From the NCBI GenBank assembly GCA_963808125.1, contig CAWEEP010000007.1:18181-82180 (forward strand): a DNA stretch of 64,000 nucleotides, written 5' to 3'. The notes beneath the pieces are model-generated. The model was not told where the DNA came from and searched no databases. It was given only the letters and a program-made list of their open reading frames with translations. Position numbers and translations under genes: made by a program. This document shows, piece after piece, positions 25,456 through 33,926 of this stretch. The first letter of the stretch is position 1. The number at the start of each line of letters is the position of its first letter. This DNA is from CAWEEP01 sp963808125. Its GTDB lineage: Bacteria; Chloroflexota; Dormibacteria; Aeolococcales; Aeolococcaceae.

Positions 25456-26345
25456 AGCCGCCGCGCGTGGCGCCCCGGCCGGAGGCCGCCGCCGTCCCCG
25501 CCCCCGTCGCCGTTCACTCGCCTCAGCAGCGGCAGCCCCTCGTGACCGGCGACGGCGATGATAACGAGCGCGGCCCCCAGCCCCTGGACGGCGTTGATGG
25601 TCTCGCCTGTGAGCACCACCGCGAAGAAGAGGGCCCAGGCGGGCTCCATGGCCAGGATCAGGGCGGCGCGGGTGGCGCTGAGGTGCTTCTGGGCCCACGC
25701 CTGGAGAAAGAAGGCGAGGGCGCTGGCGAAGACGCCGGTGATGACGACGGCGAACCAGACGATCCCCGAGGGCGGGCGGAAGGTCGTCGACCCGGCGGCC
25801 GAGAAGATGACGAAGCACACGGCCATCTGGACGGCGGCGAGGTCGGCGGCGGAGAGGCCGGGGCCGAGACGGGAGAGCAGCACGATCTGCAGGGCGAAGA
25901 ACAGAGCGCTGGCGAGGATGAGCAGATCCCCGACGCTGACGACGGTCCCACCCCCGGTCCCGGCGAGGAGGGCGGTCCCGACCAGGGCGACGGCGACGGC
26001 GACGACGGTGCGCGGCGGGATGCGGGTGCCGAAGAAGTGGTCGATCACCGGAGTGAAGACGACGAAGAGGCCGGTGATGAGGCCGGCGACACCCGGCGAC
26101 GTGTCCTGCATGCCGTACGTCTGCAGCGCGTAGCCGAGGGCGACGGCGATCCCGATGACACCGCCGGCGCGCAGCGCCCGCCGGCCGGGGAGCCGCCGCG
26201 CGATGGGCAGCATGACGACGACGGCGAGGGCGAAGCGGAGGGAGAGGAACGGTGCCACCGGGTACTGGGAGATGGCCTCCTTGACGAGGACGAAGGTCCA
26301 CCCCCAGACGGCGGTGACGGCGGTGAGCACGAGGACGTAGATCAC
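25446..26345 (-). CDS. EamA/DMT-family transporter
   Basis: 299 aa with ten predicted membrane segments and two EamA repeats. Repeat 1 begins TAVTAVWGWTFVLVKEAISQ and includes YALQTYGMQDTSPGVAGLIT; repeat 2 includes ALAFFLQAWAQKHLSATRAA and ILAMEPAWALFFAVVLTGE, the usual closing motif. The C-terminus is Gly/Arg-rich. Substrate unknown. Its 3' end overlaps the convergent ABC remnant by 10 bp. Unlike the other EamA gene in the window, it has no riboswitch upstream. Confidence 0.86.
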   Translation of the reverse strand: MIYVLVLTAVTAVWGWTFVLVKEAISQYPVAPFLSLRFALAVVVMLPIARRLPGRRALRAGGVIGIAVALGYALQTYGMQDTSPGVAGLITGLFVVFTPVIDHFFGTRIPPRTVVAVAVALVGTALLAGTGGGTVVSVGDLLILASALFFALQIVLLSRLGPGLSAADLAAVQMAVCFVIFSAAGSTTFRPPSGIVWFAVVITGVFASALAFFLQAWAQKHLSATRAALILAMEPAWALFFAVVLTGETINAVQGLGAALVIIAVAGHEGLPLLRRVNGDGGGDGGGLRPGRHARRLQR

Positions 26346-26402
26346 AGAACGGAGTGCACGGTACCCACCGAGGGCCCCCTCCGGCTCGGGAAGTGCCCCG
26401 GC

Positions 26403-27138
26403 TCAGTCGAGGGGGCTGATGGGGACGGCGGCGGGATTGGAGGGGCCCCGACCGGCCGCCGTCGGCGCCGCGGGCTGGCCCGAGAGCTCGTCAAGGCGGT
26501 ATCCGACGCCGCGCAGCGTGGTGATGCGGACCCTGGCCGCCTGGGGGAGCTTCTGCCGGATCCACGAGACGTGCACGTCCACCGTGCTCGCGCCCCCGGT
26601 GAAGCGGGGGCCCCACACGAGGTCCAGGAGTTCGTGACGGCGAAAGGCCCGACCCGGCGATCGCATCAGCGCGATCAGGAGGTCGAACTCCCGGGGGCGG
26701 AACTCCAGGGGCGCACCGTCGACCTCCGCCTCTCGCGACGCCGGATCGAGGGTCAGGCCGCCGAGGTCGGAGGCGGCCCATCTCCCCCATCGCCTTGGCC
26801 TCCCGGCGACGCAGCAGGGCCAGCAGGTGGGCCTCGATGACGGAGTCCGCCTCAGTCGCGGCGAGGCAGACGTCGGCGCCGCAGCTCAGCGCGGCGACCC
26901 GGTTCGCCATCCCGTCGTCGGTGATGATCACAAGGGGGGCCGCACTCATCCGCCGCACCGCCAGGGCCAGGGCGGCGGGGTTGGAGGTCTCGGCGAGGAG
27001 CGCGTCCGCGCCCGTGGCCATCCCCGGATCGTCCGGCCAGCCCACGACGCGGCGCACCCGGCATCCGGCCCGGGTGAGTCGCTGTTCGATGCTCAGGGCG
27101 CGCCCACCGGGCACGCCGATGAGCAGCACCTCAGGCAC
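26403..27138 (-). CDS. PhoB/OmpR-type response regulator with atypical receiver, frameshifted
   Basis: The N-terminal receiver-like domain (MPEVLLIGVPGGRALSIEQR ... ALLRRREAKA) keeps the fold but lacks key residues: the acidic pair after strand 1 is absent, the phospho-acceptor position in ADALLAETSNP is Glu instead of Asp, and the strand-5 Lys is Ala. Glu at that site may mimic the phosphorylated state. The C-terminal winged helix is typical: LEFRPREFDLLIALMRSPGR, RRHELLDLVWGPRFTGG, TVDVHVSWIRQKLPQ, ITTLRGVGYRLDE. One frame change near 26,765 separates the two halves. It lies 9 bp from phoU and near a phosphate transporter, suggesting a role in phosphate control. Confidence 0.75.
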
Positions 27139-27147
27139 TCAGCGGCC

Positions 27148-27819
27148 TCAGTAGTTGGATACGTTGAGGTCTTCGATCCGACCGGTCATGAGGTAGACGG
27201 TGCGCTCGCAGAGGTTGGTGACGCGGTCGGCGATCCTCTCCAGATTGTGCGTGGCCCACAGCTGGTAGGTGCAGGGGACGACCGCCGATGGCTCGGCGGT
27301 CATGGTGGCGAGGAGCTCGCCGTAGATGTCGTCGTAGAGCCGATCGACGGCGTCGTCCTCGCGGACCAGCGTCCGGGCGGCGGGGGCGTCCCGGTCGCGC
27401 AGCGCCCTGACCCCGGCGGAGAGCATGGCGCGCACCCGGTCGCCCATGGTCAGGACGCTCGCCGGGAGAGGTCGCATCGGCGGGCGCCCCAGCATGAGCG
27501 CCACCTTGGCGATGCCCTCGGCGTGGTCGCCGATCCGTTCCAGATCGCTGATGACGTACAGGACGGCGATGAGCAGGCGGAGGCGCTCCGAGCCGGGGCC
27601 CTGGGACAGCTCGGCGGTGACCAGGTCCTCGACGGCGTATCGCCTGCGGTTGACCTCCGAGTCGCCGCGCACCACCGCGTCGGCGCCCTCCAGGTCGGAG
27701 ACGGCCAACGTGCGCAGGGCCCTGGCGAGCTGGGCCTCCACCATGTCGGCGAGCTCCCAGAGGCCCGCCGAGATCGGATCCGGGGCGGCACCTTCGGCTT
27801 GATCGATCGTTAAGGGCAC
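27148..27819 (-). CDS. phoU: Phosphate signalling protein PhoU
   Basis: About 223 aa made of two repeated three-helix PhoU units. The metal-binding signatures are visible: DLERIGDHAEGIAKVAL in the first repeat and HNLERIADRVTNLCERTVYL in the second (both E/D-R-I-x-D-x-x). Usually couples phosphate transport to the PhoR/PhoB system. The frame extends to ATG 27882, but that would overlap the divergent transporter gene; the GTG at 27819 (VPLTIDQAEG) gives a normal length. No partner phoR is visible. Confidence 0.9.
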   Translation of the reverse strand: MPLTIDQAEGAAPDPISAGLWELADMVEAQLARALRTLAVSDLEGADAVVRGDSEVNRRRYAVEDLVTAELSQGPGSERLRLLIAVLYVISDLERIGDHAEGIAKVALMLGRPPMRPLPASVLTMGDRVRAMLSAGVRALRDRDAPAARTLVREDDAVDRLYDDIYGELLATMTAEPSAVVPCTYQLWATHNLERIADRVTNLCERTVYLMTGRIEDLNVSNY

Positions 27820-27838
27820 CTTAACCCTTACAGGAGCA
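27805..27838. promoter_or_regulatory. AT-rich repeat between phoU and the phosphate transporter
   Basis: In a GC-rich background the gap contains gttaagggcacc followed by ttaacccttacagg: two TTAA-starting blocks 11 bp apart, also readable as overlapping inverted repeats. PhoB-type winged-helix proteins bind direct repeats with an 11-bp period, so this could be the operator for the neighbouring PhoB-like regulator. Inference from period and position only. The phoU GTG lies inside it. Confidence 0.3.
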
Positions 27839-27870
27839 AGTCTCCACACCGACAGTTCAACCTGCGCAGT

Positions 27871-29373
27871 ATGGAGCAGCAAGTGGACACAGGCGGCGTC
27901 GGTTCAGCGGCCACCCCGGGGCAGACAATCGGGGAGGCGCTCGACGAGGCGCCTCTGAGCCTCTTCCACCTCAAGGCGGCGGTCACCTCGGCCATGGGCT
28001 TCTTCACCGATGCCTATGACCTTTTCATCATCGGGGTGGCCATCACTCTGGTTAAGAGCGAGTGGCACCTCAGCGCAGTGCAGACCAGCTTCCTCGGCAG
28101 CGCCACCCTGATCGCCACCCTGGTAGGGGCCGTCGTCTGCGGGCGGCTGGCCGACATCTTCGGCCGGAAGAGCGTCTACGGCCTCGTCGCCATGATCATG
28201 GCGGGGGGGGCGATCGCCACCGCCCTGGCTCCCAACTACGTCTGGCTCGTTATCTTCCGCTTCGTGCTGGGCATCGGCATCGGCGGCGACTACCCGGTGA
28301 GCGCCGTGCTGATCAGCGAGTATGCCAACAAGGCGCGGCGCGGTCTGCTGGTCTCCCTGGTCTTCTCTGCCCAGGCCGCCGGGCTTGTCCTGGGCCCGGT
28401 CGTCGCCCTCTGCCTGCTCGCCTCCGGGGTGAACCACGACATCGCCTGGCGGCTGATGCTCGGTCTCGGCGCTCTCCCGGCCCTCAGCGTGATCTACCTC
28501 CGCCGCAGCATGCCGGAGTCGCCCCGCTTCGCCGCGGCGGTTCAGGGGCGCGAGGCCGAGGCCCGGGCCAACCTGGAGAGGTACAGCCAGGGCGTGGTGC
28601 GGTCGTCCGAAGGTCCCACCCAGCGGGTGCGCTCCAGCCTGCGCGACTTCCTCACCAACCGCCGCAGCCTGCGCCTGATCCTCGGCACGGCTGGATCGTG
28701 GTTCCTCCTCGACTACGTCTACTACGGGAACACGATCTCGGCCCCGCAGGTCCTCCGGGCGGTGGCGCCGTCGACCGACCTCCTTCACACGACGGCGTGG
28801 ACGCTGATGATCTTCGCCCTCTTCGCCGTGCCCGGGTATGTCCTCGCCTTCCTGCGCATCGACCACATCGGCCACCGCCGCCTGCAGTGGGTCGGCTTCC
28901 TGGGCATGGCGGCGTGCTTCGCATGCATCGGCCTGGTCCCCGGGCTGACCACCGCGGTCGTCCCCTTCCTCCTCCTCTACGGCATCAGCTACTTCTTCAC
29001 CGAGTTCGGGCCCAACGTGACCACCTTCGTCATCCCCACCGAGGTCTTTGGCGTCGGCGAGCGGAGCACGGGCCACGGCATTGCCGCCGGGATTGGCAAG
29101 CTGGGCGCCTTCATCGGGGTCTTCGTGTTTCCCCTGGAGGCGGCCGCGTTCGGCCTTGGGGGGACGCTGCTGCTCTGCGCAGTCCTGGGGCTGGCCGGCG
29201 CCCTCCTGACGCAGATCCTGCCCGAGCCCGGCGGTCTCAGCCTGGACGTCCTCTCAAAGCCGCGGACGCCCGTGCCCCTCTCCTGGGAGCCCGTTCTCGG
29301 TGAGCCGATCGCCTCTGGGCCGCACAACGGCGAGCACGCCACCAAGGAACTGGTCACCGGGCCGGTCCTGTAG
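27871..29373 (+). CDS. MFS phosphate:H+ symporter (PHS family)
   Basis: 500 aa, twelve predicted membrane segments. The MFS A-motif is GRLADIFGRKSVYGL. The PHS-type motif GIGIGGDYPVSAVLISEYAN, FFTDAYDLFIIGVAITLV near the N-terminus and LDYVYYGNTI in the second half are those of Pho84-like phosphate symporters. PTEVFGVGERSTGHGIAAG matches the conserved loop before helix 11. ATG 27871 is clear. Divergent from phoU, with the PhoB-like regulator beyond it, which supports phosphate as substrate. Confidence 0.87.
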   Translation: MEQQVDTGGVGSAATPGQTIGEALDEAPLSLFHLKAAVTSAMGFFTDAYDLFIIGVAITLVKSEWHLSAVQTSFLGSATLIATLVGAVVCGRLADIFGRKSVYGLVAMIMAGGAIATALAPNYVWLVIFRFVLGIGIGGDYPVSAVLISEYANKARRGLLVSLVFSAQAAGLVLGPVVALCLLASGVNHDIAWRLMLGLGALPALSVIYLRRSMPESPRFAAAVQGREAEARANLERYSQGVVRSSEGPTQRVRSSLRDFLTNRRSLRLILGTAGSWFLLDYVYYGNTISAPQVLRAVAPSTDLLHTTAWTLMIFALFAVPGYVLAFLRIDHIGHRRLQWVGFLGMAACFACIGLVPGLTTAVVPFLLLYGISYFFTEFGPNVTTFVIPTEVFGVGERSTGHGIAAGIGKLGAFIGVFVFPLEAAAFGLGGTLLLCAVLGLAGALLTQILPEPGGLSLDVLSKPRTPVPLSWEPVLGEPIASGPHNGEHATKELVTGPVL

Positions 29374-29453
29374 CGGCCGCCGGGTGCGGCCCCTCGGCCC
29401 GGGACGGGCCGCACGCCGACAATACGAGCCGTGAACCGCCGCCGCGACGCGCC

Positions 29454-30200
29454 GTGACCGGGCTCCAGCTCGGTGTCGTCGCCGCGGCCGGCTTCGTCGC
29501 TGGCGCCGTCAACACCGTCGCCGGGGGCGGGTCCCTGCTCAGCTTCCCGGCGCTCCTTGGTGCCGGCCTCACCCCCCTCGTCGCCAACATCACCAACACC
29601 GTCGGCCTCATCCCCGGCCAGGCCGCCGGCGCCCAGGGGTACCGGACCGAGTTGCGCGGACAGCGGGTCAGGCTGATCCGGCTGGCCATACCGATGGCCG
29701 TGGGCGGCGTCATCGGGGCGACGCTCCTCCTCACCACACCGCCCGGCGTCTTCAAGCACGTAGTGCCGTGGCTGATCCTGGCCAGCTGCCTCGCCCTGCT
29801 GCTGCAGCGGCGGCTCCTGCGCATCATGGGTGAGCACCGCGGGGACCAATCAGCTCCGCTTCGCGCCGGCCTCCTCCTCGGCGGCGTGTACGGCGGCTAC
29901 TTCGGGGCCGCGCTCGGCATCATGCTGCTCGCCCTGCTGGCCCTCTTCATCCAAGATCGCCTGCAGCGTCTCAACGCCGCCAAGGTGGTGCTGAGCGGCA
30001 TGGTCAACGTCATCGCCGCCGTCGCCTTCGTGATCTTCGGTCCCGTGAACTGGCTGTGCGCCCTGGTGCTCGGCTGCGGCTCGCTGATGGGGGGGAGGCT
30101 GGGCGCCCACCTCGGCCGGCGCATCCCCGCCGAGGCGCTGCGCGTCGGCGTCGCCGTGGTCGGTGCCGGCGTGGCGGTGAAGCTGCTCGTCTTCCCCTGA
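29454..30200 (+). CDS. TauE/SafE-family membrane protein
   Basis: 248 aa with about eight membrane helices and the two internal repeats of the family. First repeat: GFVAGAVNTVAGGGSLLSFP then ALLGAGLTPLVANITNTVGL; second: LLLGGVYGGYFGAALGIMLL and LNAAKVVLSGMVNVIAAVAF. The family exports sulfite, sulfoacetate or similar anions, but substrates are unknown for most members. GTG 29454 starts the protein cleanly 80 bp after the phosphate transporter. Confidence 0.88.
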   Translation: MTGLQLGVVAAAGFVAGAVNTVAGGGSLLSFPALLGAGLTPLVANITNTVGLIPGQAAGAQGYRTELRGQRVRLIRLAIPMAVGGVIGATLLLTTPPGVFKHVVPWLILASCLALLLQRRLLRIMGEHRGDQSAPLRAGLLLGGVYGGYFGAALGIMLLALLALFIQDRLQRLNAAKVVLSGMVNVIAAVAFVIFGPVNWLCALVLGCGSLMGGRLGAHLGRRIPAEALRVGVAVVGAGVAVKLLVFP

Positions 30201-30203
30201 CGC

Positions 30204-30221
30204 GGCCGCCCGGAAGCGGCC
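30204..30221 (+). terminator. Possible GC-hairpin terminator
   Basis: ggccgc-ccggaa-gcggcc forms a 6-bp perfect stem with a 6-base loop just after the TauE-family stop codon (30198-30200) and before the convergent gene. There is no T-run, so intrinsic termination is uncertain. Confidence 0.35.
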
Positions 30222-30295
30222 ACATCTGGGAAAATGACGCGCTGGAGCGGGTTCCGGGGAGACCGCCCCACGCCATTGGGAAGAGGAGATTTCTG

Positions 30296-31836
30296 CTAGA
30301 TCCGTCCGAACGGCGCCGAGGCGAGAGCGAACGATTTCAGGTCGACGCCCGCCGGGGCGAGCAGGCTGATACCGCCGTTCGCATCGACCAGTGCCAGGTA
30401 ACCGTCGATCTCGATCATGAAGCTGGCGCCGGTCGGCGCCGCCACCGCATCGACTCCGACGGCGTCGGGGATCACCACGCTGCGGACCACGCGCCCTGCG
30501 CATCGACAAGCTCGAGCGTCGTCTGCGTGGCATCTGCGTTGTCATCGCCGATGAGGATCCGCGTCCCGTCAGCGCTCAGCGCCGGGACGGTGGGGCAGGA
30601 CAGGGGCATTGACACCGGGACCGGCTCACCCAACACCGTCTGGAGGATCGAAACGCCCCCGCAGCCGGGAACCTTGAGATCCCAGAAGTACTCCGTGGCG
30701 AGGCTGCCATCCTCCGAACCCACTGACCACGGCTGTCCGCCGTCCGGGCGGGCCGGCTGCTGCCGGTAGAGGACCTTGCCGGTGGAGAGCTGGATGGCTC
30801 AGACGACTTCGGCGTCGTCGAGCTGTGGTTGGGAGACCTGGACCCCCGAGGCCTTGGCGGATGGCGTGGCGCCAGCGGAGGCCGATTCACTGGCAGACGC
30901 CGAAGCCGTCGCGGACGGCGACGGCGTGGCGGAGGGCGCACCCGAGGCGTGGTAGACGACGGCCGTGTCGGTGGCGGGATCGCAGGCGTCCACCGAGGTG
31001 GATCCGAGGGCGGCCATGTCGGTGGAAGGCTCGCCGGTGGCGATGGTCGCGGTTATTGTCTTCTCGCCGTTCAGCTTCACCACCTCGAGCGTGAGGCTCG
31101 CGTCACTCTGGTTGGGCGTCTCCCCCGGAATGCTTTCGTTCAGAACCTGGGTCGGCCCGGCGACGCAGACCCCCGTGTCATTGCTCAGCCACTGAACCTC
31201 CACCATCAATATGCCTCCCACACCGACGGGGCTGAGCGACGAGAGCGTAGTCACCGTGTGCCCGGTCTCATCGATGACCGTCCCGTCGTCGAGCGGGGCC
31301 CGGGTGCCGTCCGGACTGATAGCCTCGATGGCGGCCGGAAGGCGCTGTCCGATGATCGTCGACCTCTCCGGCAATTGGAACTGGTAACGGAGGGTGCCGG
31401 TCCAGTCCAGGACGTCGACCCGCTCGGTGACGGTCTGGCACGGCGTCGTTGTGGGAGTGGCGAGGGCCGGAAAGGCCGGGGCGGAGTAGGTGCAGCTGCC
31501 CATGGTCGGCGCCACCGTCGTGCTCGTCATCCAGACGTCGTTCGTGCTGCCCTTCGCCACCGGCACGGCGGAGACGCCGGCGGTCAGGGCGGCACCGACG
31601 GCCGCGTGCTCGTTCGACGACGGCGTGCCGTGCAGGAAGAGGAAGCCCCCCGCGAGTGCCACCACCAGGGCAATCGAGAGGGCGCCGCTGAGCACGGCTG
31701 AACGCACCCGGCGGGAGTGCCAGGAGTGCTGCCGCAGCCGCACCTCGACACGCGGCTCGAAACCGACGGAGGCGGCCAGAGGGCCGAGCGCCTCGCGCAG
31801 CCGCGCCCGGACATCCTCGTCGTTGTGCAAGCTCAT
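30296..31836 (-). CDS. Membrane-anchored partner of ECF sigma factor (putative anti-sigma), broken
   Basis: Starts at ATG 31836 overlapping the ECF sigma stop (ATGA). The first ~45 residues are cytosolic (MSLHNDEDVRARLREALGPL), followed by one membrane helix (SAVLSGALSIALVVALAGGF) and a large exported beta-rich domain with a Ser/Ala/Pro/Thr-rich linker. An in-frame TGA at 30801-30799 interrupts the protein; the same frame continues with AIQLSTGKVLYRQQPARPD and further strands to about 30,480, where the frame changes and ends at the TAG 30298-30296. A Trp (TGG) at the stop would fit the repeat-like context. The position next to the sigma gene suggests an anti-sigma or sensor role; no zinc-binding anti-sigma motif is seen. 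Confidence 0.6.
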
Positions 31837-32382
31837 CTCGGCACCTCCGCAGCATCGAGCGCCGCCCTGAGGGCGGCGGTGGCACGGGAAACCCGCACTT
31901 GGCGGCGCTCTCCGAGCAGCCGAGTGAATCGGCCACAGCGGCGAACGGCAGATCGAGGTAGAAGCGCAGCGCCAGCGCCGACCGATACCCGTCCGGCAGC
32001 CCACGCAGGGCTCGGCGCACGTCCATGCCCGTGGCAAGGTCCACCTCCGCTGCGGAAGGGTCGCCGCGCGGCTCCCCCAGCCGGAAGACGCGGGCCCACC
32101 GACGGCGCCGGCCTACCCTGCATCGGTTGACGACGATGCCGAAGAACCATGGGCCCATCTCCGTGCCGGGCCGGCGGTTCCCCGGAGGTCCCCGGCGCGG
32201 AGCGCCGCCTCCTGGACGGCGTCCTCGGCGAGCGCCGGATCCATGAGCATGGCGACCGCCAACCGGTGGGCGGGGAGAAGAAGCGGCGCCAGCTCCCGCT
32301 CGAAGGTGGTGGCCTCGGCACAGCCCGAGGAGCCGGCGAGGGCTGACGGCATCGCCTTATCCAGCTCTGCGGAGGTGCTCAT
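31833..32382 (-). CDS. ECF-type RNA polymerase sigma factor, frameshifted
   Basis: Region 2 appears as APLLLPAHRLAVAMLMDPAL and AEDAVQEAALRA (the D-A-x-Q-E core), region 2.4/linker as PWFFGIVVNRCRVGRRRR, and region 4 as RRALRGLPDGYRSALALRFY, then LDLPFAAVADSLGCSESAAK and, in another frame, SRATAALRAALDA. At least two frame changes (near 32,165 and 31,900) break the ORF; the rest is typical of sigma-E-like group IV factors of about 180 aa. ATG 32382 gives MSTSAELDKAMPS. It overlaps the membrane protein gene downstream and probably forms a signalling pair with it. Confidence 0.75.
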
Positions 32383-32437
32383 GCCCGTATGCGGAATTCA
32401 GGGGCGGAAAGTCTCGCCGCCGGCGGAGGGGACCCGC

Positions 32438-33088
32438 TCAGGCGTCCGGAGCGGGCGTGGCCTCGGCGGCCGCCGGCTCGAACGGATCCTCGATCGGCGC
32501 CAGCGCCTGCCGCACCAACTCCGGGACCGGAGCGGCCAGGTTGGCCAGCGCCACCACCACGAGGAGCGCGCCCACCCACCAGAACCCGGGGTCCGGGGCG
32601 CTCGAGACGAGACCACCGGGAATGCCGAAGTGCGCCTCGAGAACGCCGGCCATGCGCATGCTGTTGAAGAAGAGAAGGGCGGCCGCCAGCAGGCAGAAGC
32701 CGGTCGTCATCCCCCTATACCACCGCCGCCCCCAGGCGCTGGCCGCCGCGGCGCCAGAATGGCGATCGCCGCCAGGACCACCCGGGGCTGCCATCCACGT
32801 CGCCTCCGGCAGCGTCACAACGTCGGTGAGGCAGCCGTGGTTGACGGATGGGGCTCCGCCCAGGGCGAGGACGATGCCGGTGTAACCAGCGATGCCCCCG
32901 TTGACGCAGCCGGCGGGGAGTCCACCCGAGCCCGGGAGTTGTTGCAGCTCCTTGATCAGCGCCGGGTCGAAACCGATGCGGACCATGCTGACGCCGAAGG
33001 CGCCGAGGGCCGCGATGAGGAGCAGGACCGAGGCGGCGCGGAGCACTCGGAACCGGCGGGAGGTTGCCATGGTCACGGGCGACACCAT
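32438..33088 (-). CDS. Hypothetical membrane protein
   Basis: About 216 aa from ATG 33088 (or ATG 33070). Three hydrophobic segments: VLRAASVLLLIAALGAFGVS near the N-terminus, MTTGFCLLAAALLFFNSMRM in the middle and WWVGALLVVVALANLAAPV near the C-terminus. A loop after the first helix has two cysteines (PAGCVNGGIAG, NHGCLTDVV) that could pair outside the cell. The C-terminus is Pro/Ala/Glu-rich. No family recognised. It precedes the ECF sigma gene on the same strand with a 56-bp gap. Confidence 0.6.
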   Translation of the reverse strand: MVSPVTMATSRRFRVLRAASVLLLIAALGAFGVSMVRIGFDPALIKELQQLPGSGGLPAGCVNGGIAGYTGIVLALGGAPSVNHGCLTDVVTLPEATWMAAPGGPGGDRHSGAAAASAWGRRWYRGMTTGFCLLAAALLFFNSMRMAGVLEAHFGIPGGLVSSAPDPGFWWVGALLVVVALANLAAPVPELVRQALAPIEDPFEPAAAEATPAPDA

Positions 33089-33221
33089 ACAGCCCGGCGG
33101 GGCGGGGTCATGGAGGTTGGCGAGCGGCGGCATCGGGCCTCCCCCGTGTAATCTCGGCGTGCCCACGCCCGCAAGGAGCAGGACACCCCAGGTCGGGTGA
33201 TGACAGGAGTGGAGGACGGCC

Positions 33222-33917
33222 GTGAAGGGGTGGCAGCGTCTCGTCCTGGTCGCCTCGCTGGTGGCCGTATCCGGCTGCGGCCTCGCCGGGCAGGGCACGC
33301 CGAAGCCGACCGCCACGGCACCACCGGGTTCGATCTACTCAGACAACTTCACCAACCCCAAGAGCGGCTGGCCGGTGACCTCCACCTCGGGCTATTCGAC
33401 CCGCTACCTCTCCGGACCCGGCGGTTCCAGCTACGAGATGAAGGTGAGCGGTCAGACCGCCATCCTCGCGCCGGCTCCGACATCCTCCACGCTGCCGCAA
33501 TCGGTGCGAGTGACCGTGGGCGTCGCCGAGACGGGGGCTGGCACGGACAGCCATCTCGGTCTGGACTGCGATTACGGCGGCACCGACTACGTTCTCCAGG
33601 TGGGCGGTGAGGGGTACTTCGGCATCATCAAGCTGAGCGATGGCGTCCTCGTCGCCGACCTGGCCAACTCCCTTGCGCTGGGGCCGAGCCAGGCGGTGAT
33701 GAGCCCGCCCGCCATCAACCAGCTCAGCGCCAGTTGCATCGACGCCGCGGGGTCGATCTCCCTCACCCTGAGCGTCAACGGCACCCAGGTCGCCGCCGCC
33801 ACGGACAGCAACGCGCAGGCCGCCACCGCCAAGCTGCTGGTCAAGCTCCGCGACGAGCCCGGGAGCCAGGCGTCGCAGGCGCTGTTCTCGGACTTCACCA
33901 TCTACGGGGCCGGCTGA
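33222..33917 (+). CDS. Secreted lipoprotein with LamG-like domain
   Basis: 231 aa from GTG 33222. Lipoprotein signal WQRLVLVASLVAVSGCGLAG (lipobox V-S-G-C), short Thr/Pro linker, then a beta-sandwich-like domain beginning SIYSDNFTNPKSGWPVTSTS, with YEMKVSGQTAILAP, VTVGVAETGAGTDSHLGLDC, YVLQVGGEGYFGIIKLSDG and SISLTLSVNGTQVAA. The DNF-x-x-P-x-SGW opening is frequent in Chloroflexota extracytoplasmic proteins of unknown function. Nine bases separate it from the next lipoprotein gene. Confidence 0.7.
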   Translation: MKGWQRLVLVASLVAVSGCGLAGQGTPKPTATAPPGSIYSDNFTNPKSGWPVTSTSGYSTRYLSGPGGSSYEMKVSGQTAILAPAPTSSTLPQSVRVTVGVAETGAGTDSHLGLDCDYGGTDYVLQVGGEGYFGIIKLSDGVLVADLANSLALGPSQAVMSPPAINQLSASCIDAAGSISLTLSVNGTQVAAATDSNAQAATAKLLVKLRDEPGSQASQALFSDFTIYGAG

Positions 33918-33926
33918 GGCACGCGG

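Noticed and set aside
26346..26402. Rho-independent terminator between the second EamA gene and the response regulator
   Set aside because: Only a short imperfect GC hairpin without a T-run; not distinguishable from background in such GC-rich DNA.
30799..30801. Selenocysteine or stop-codon reassignment at the in-frame TGA
   Set aside because: No SECIS-like hairpin follows, no selenium genes are near, and TGA is used as an ordinary stop throughout this segment. A misread or mutated TGG is simpler.
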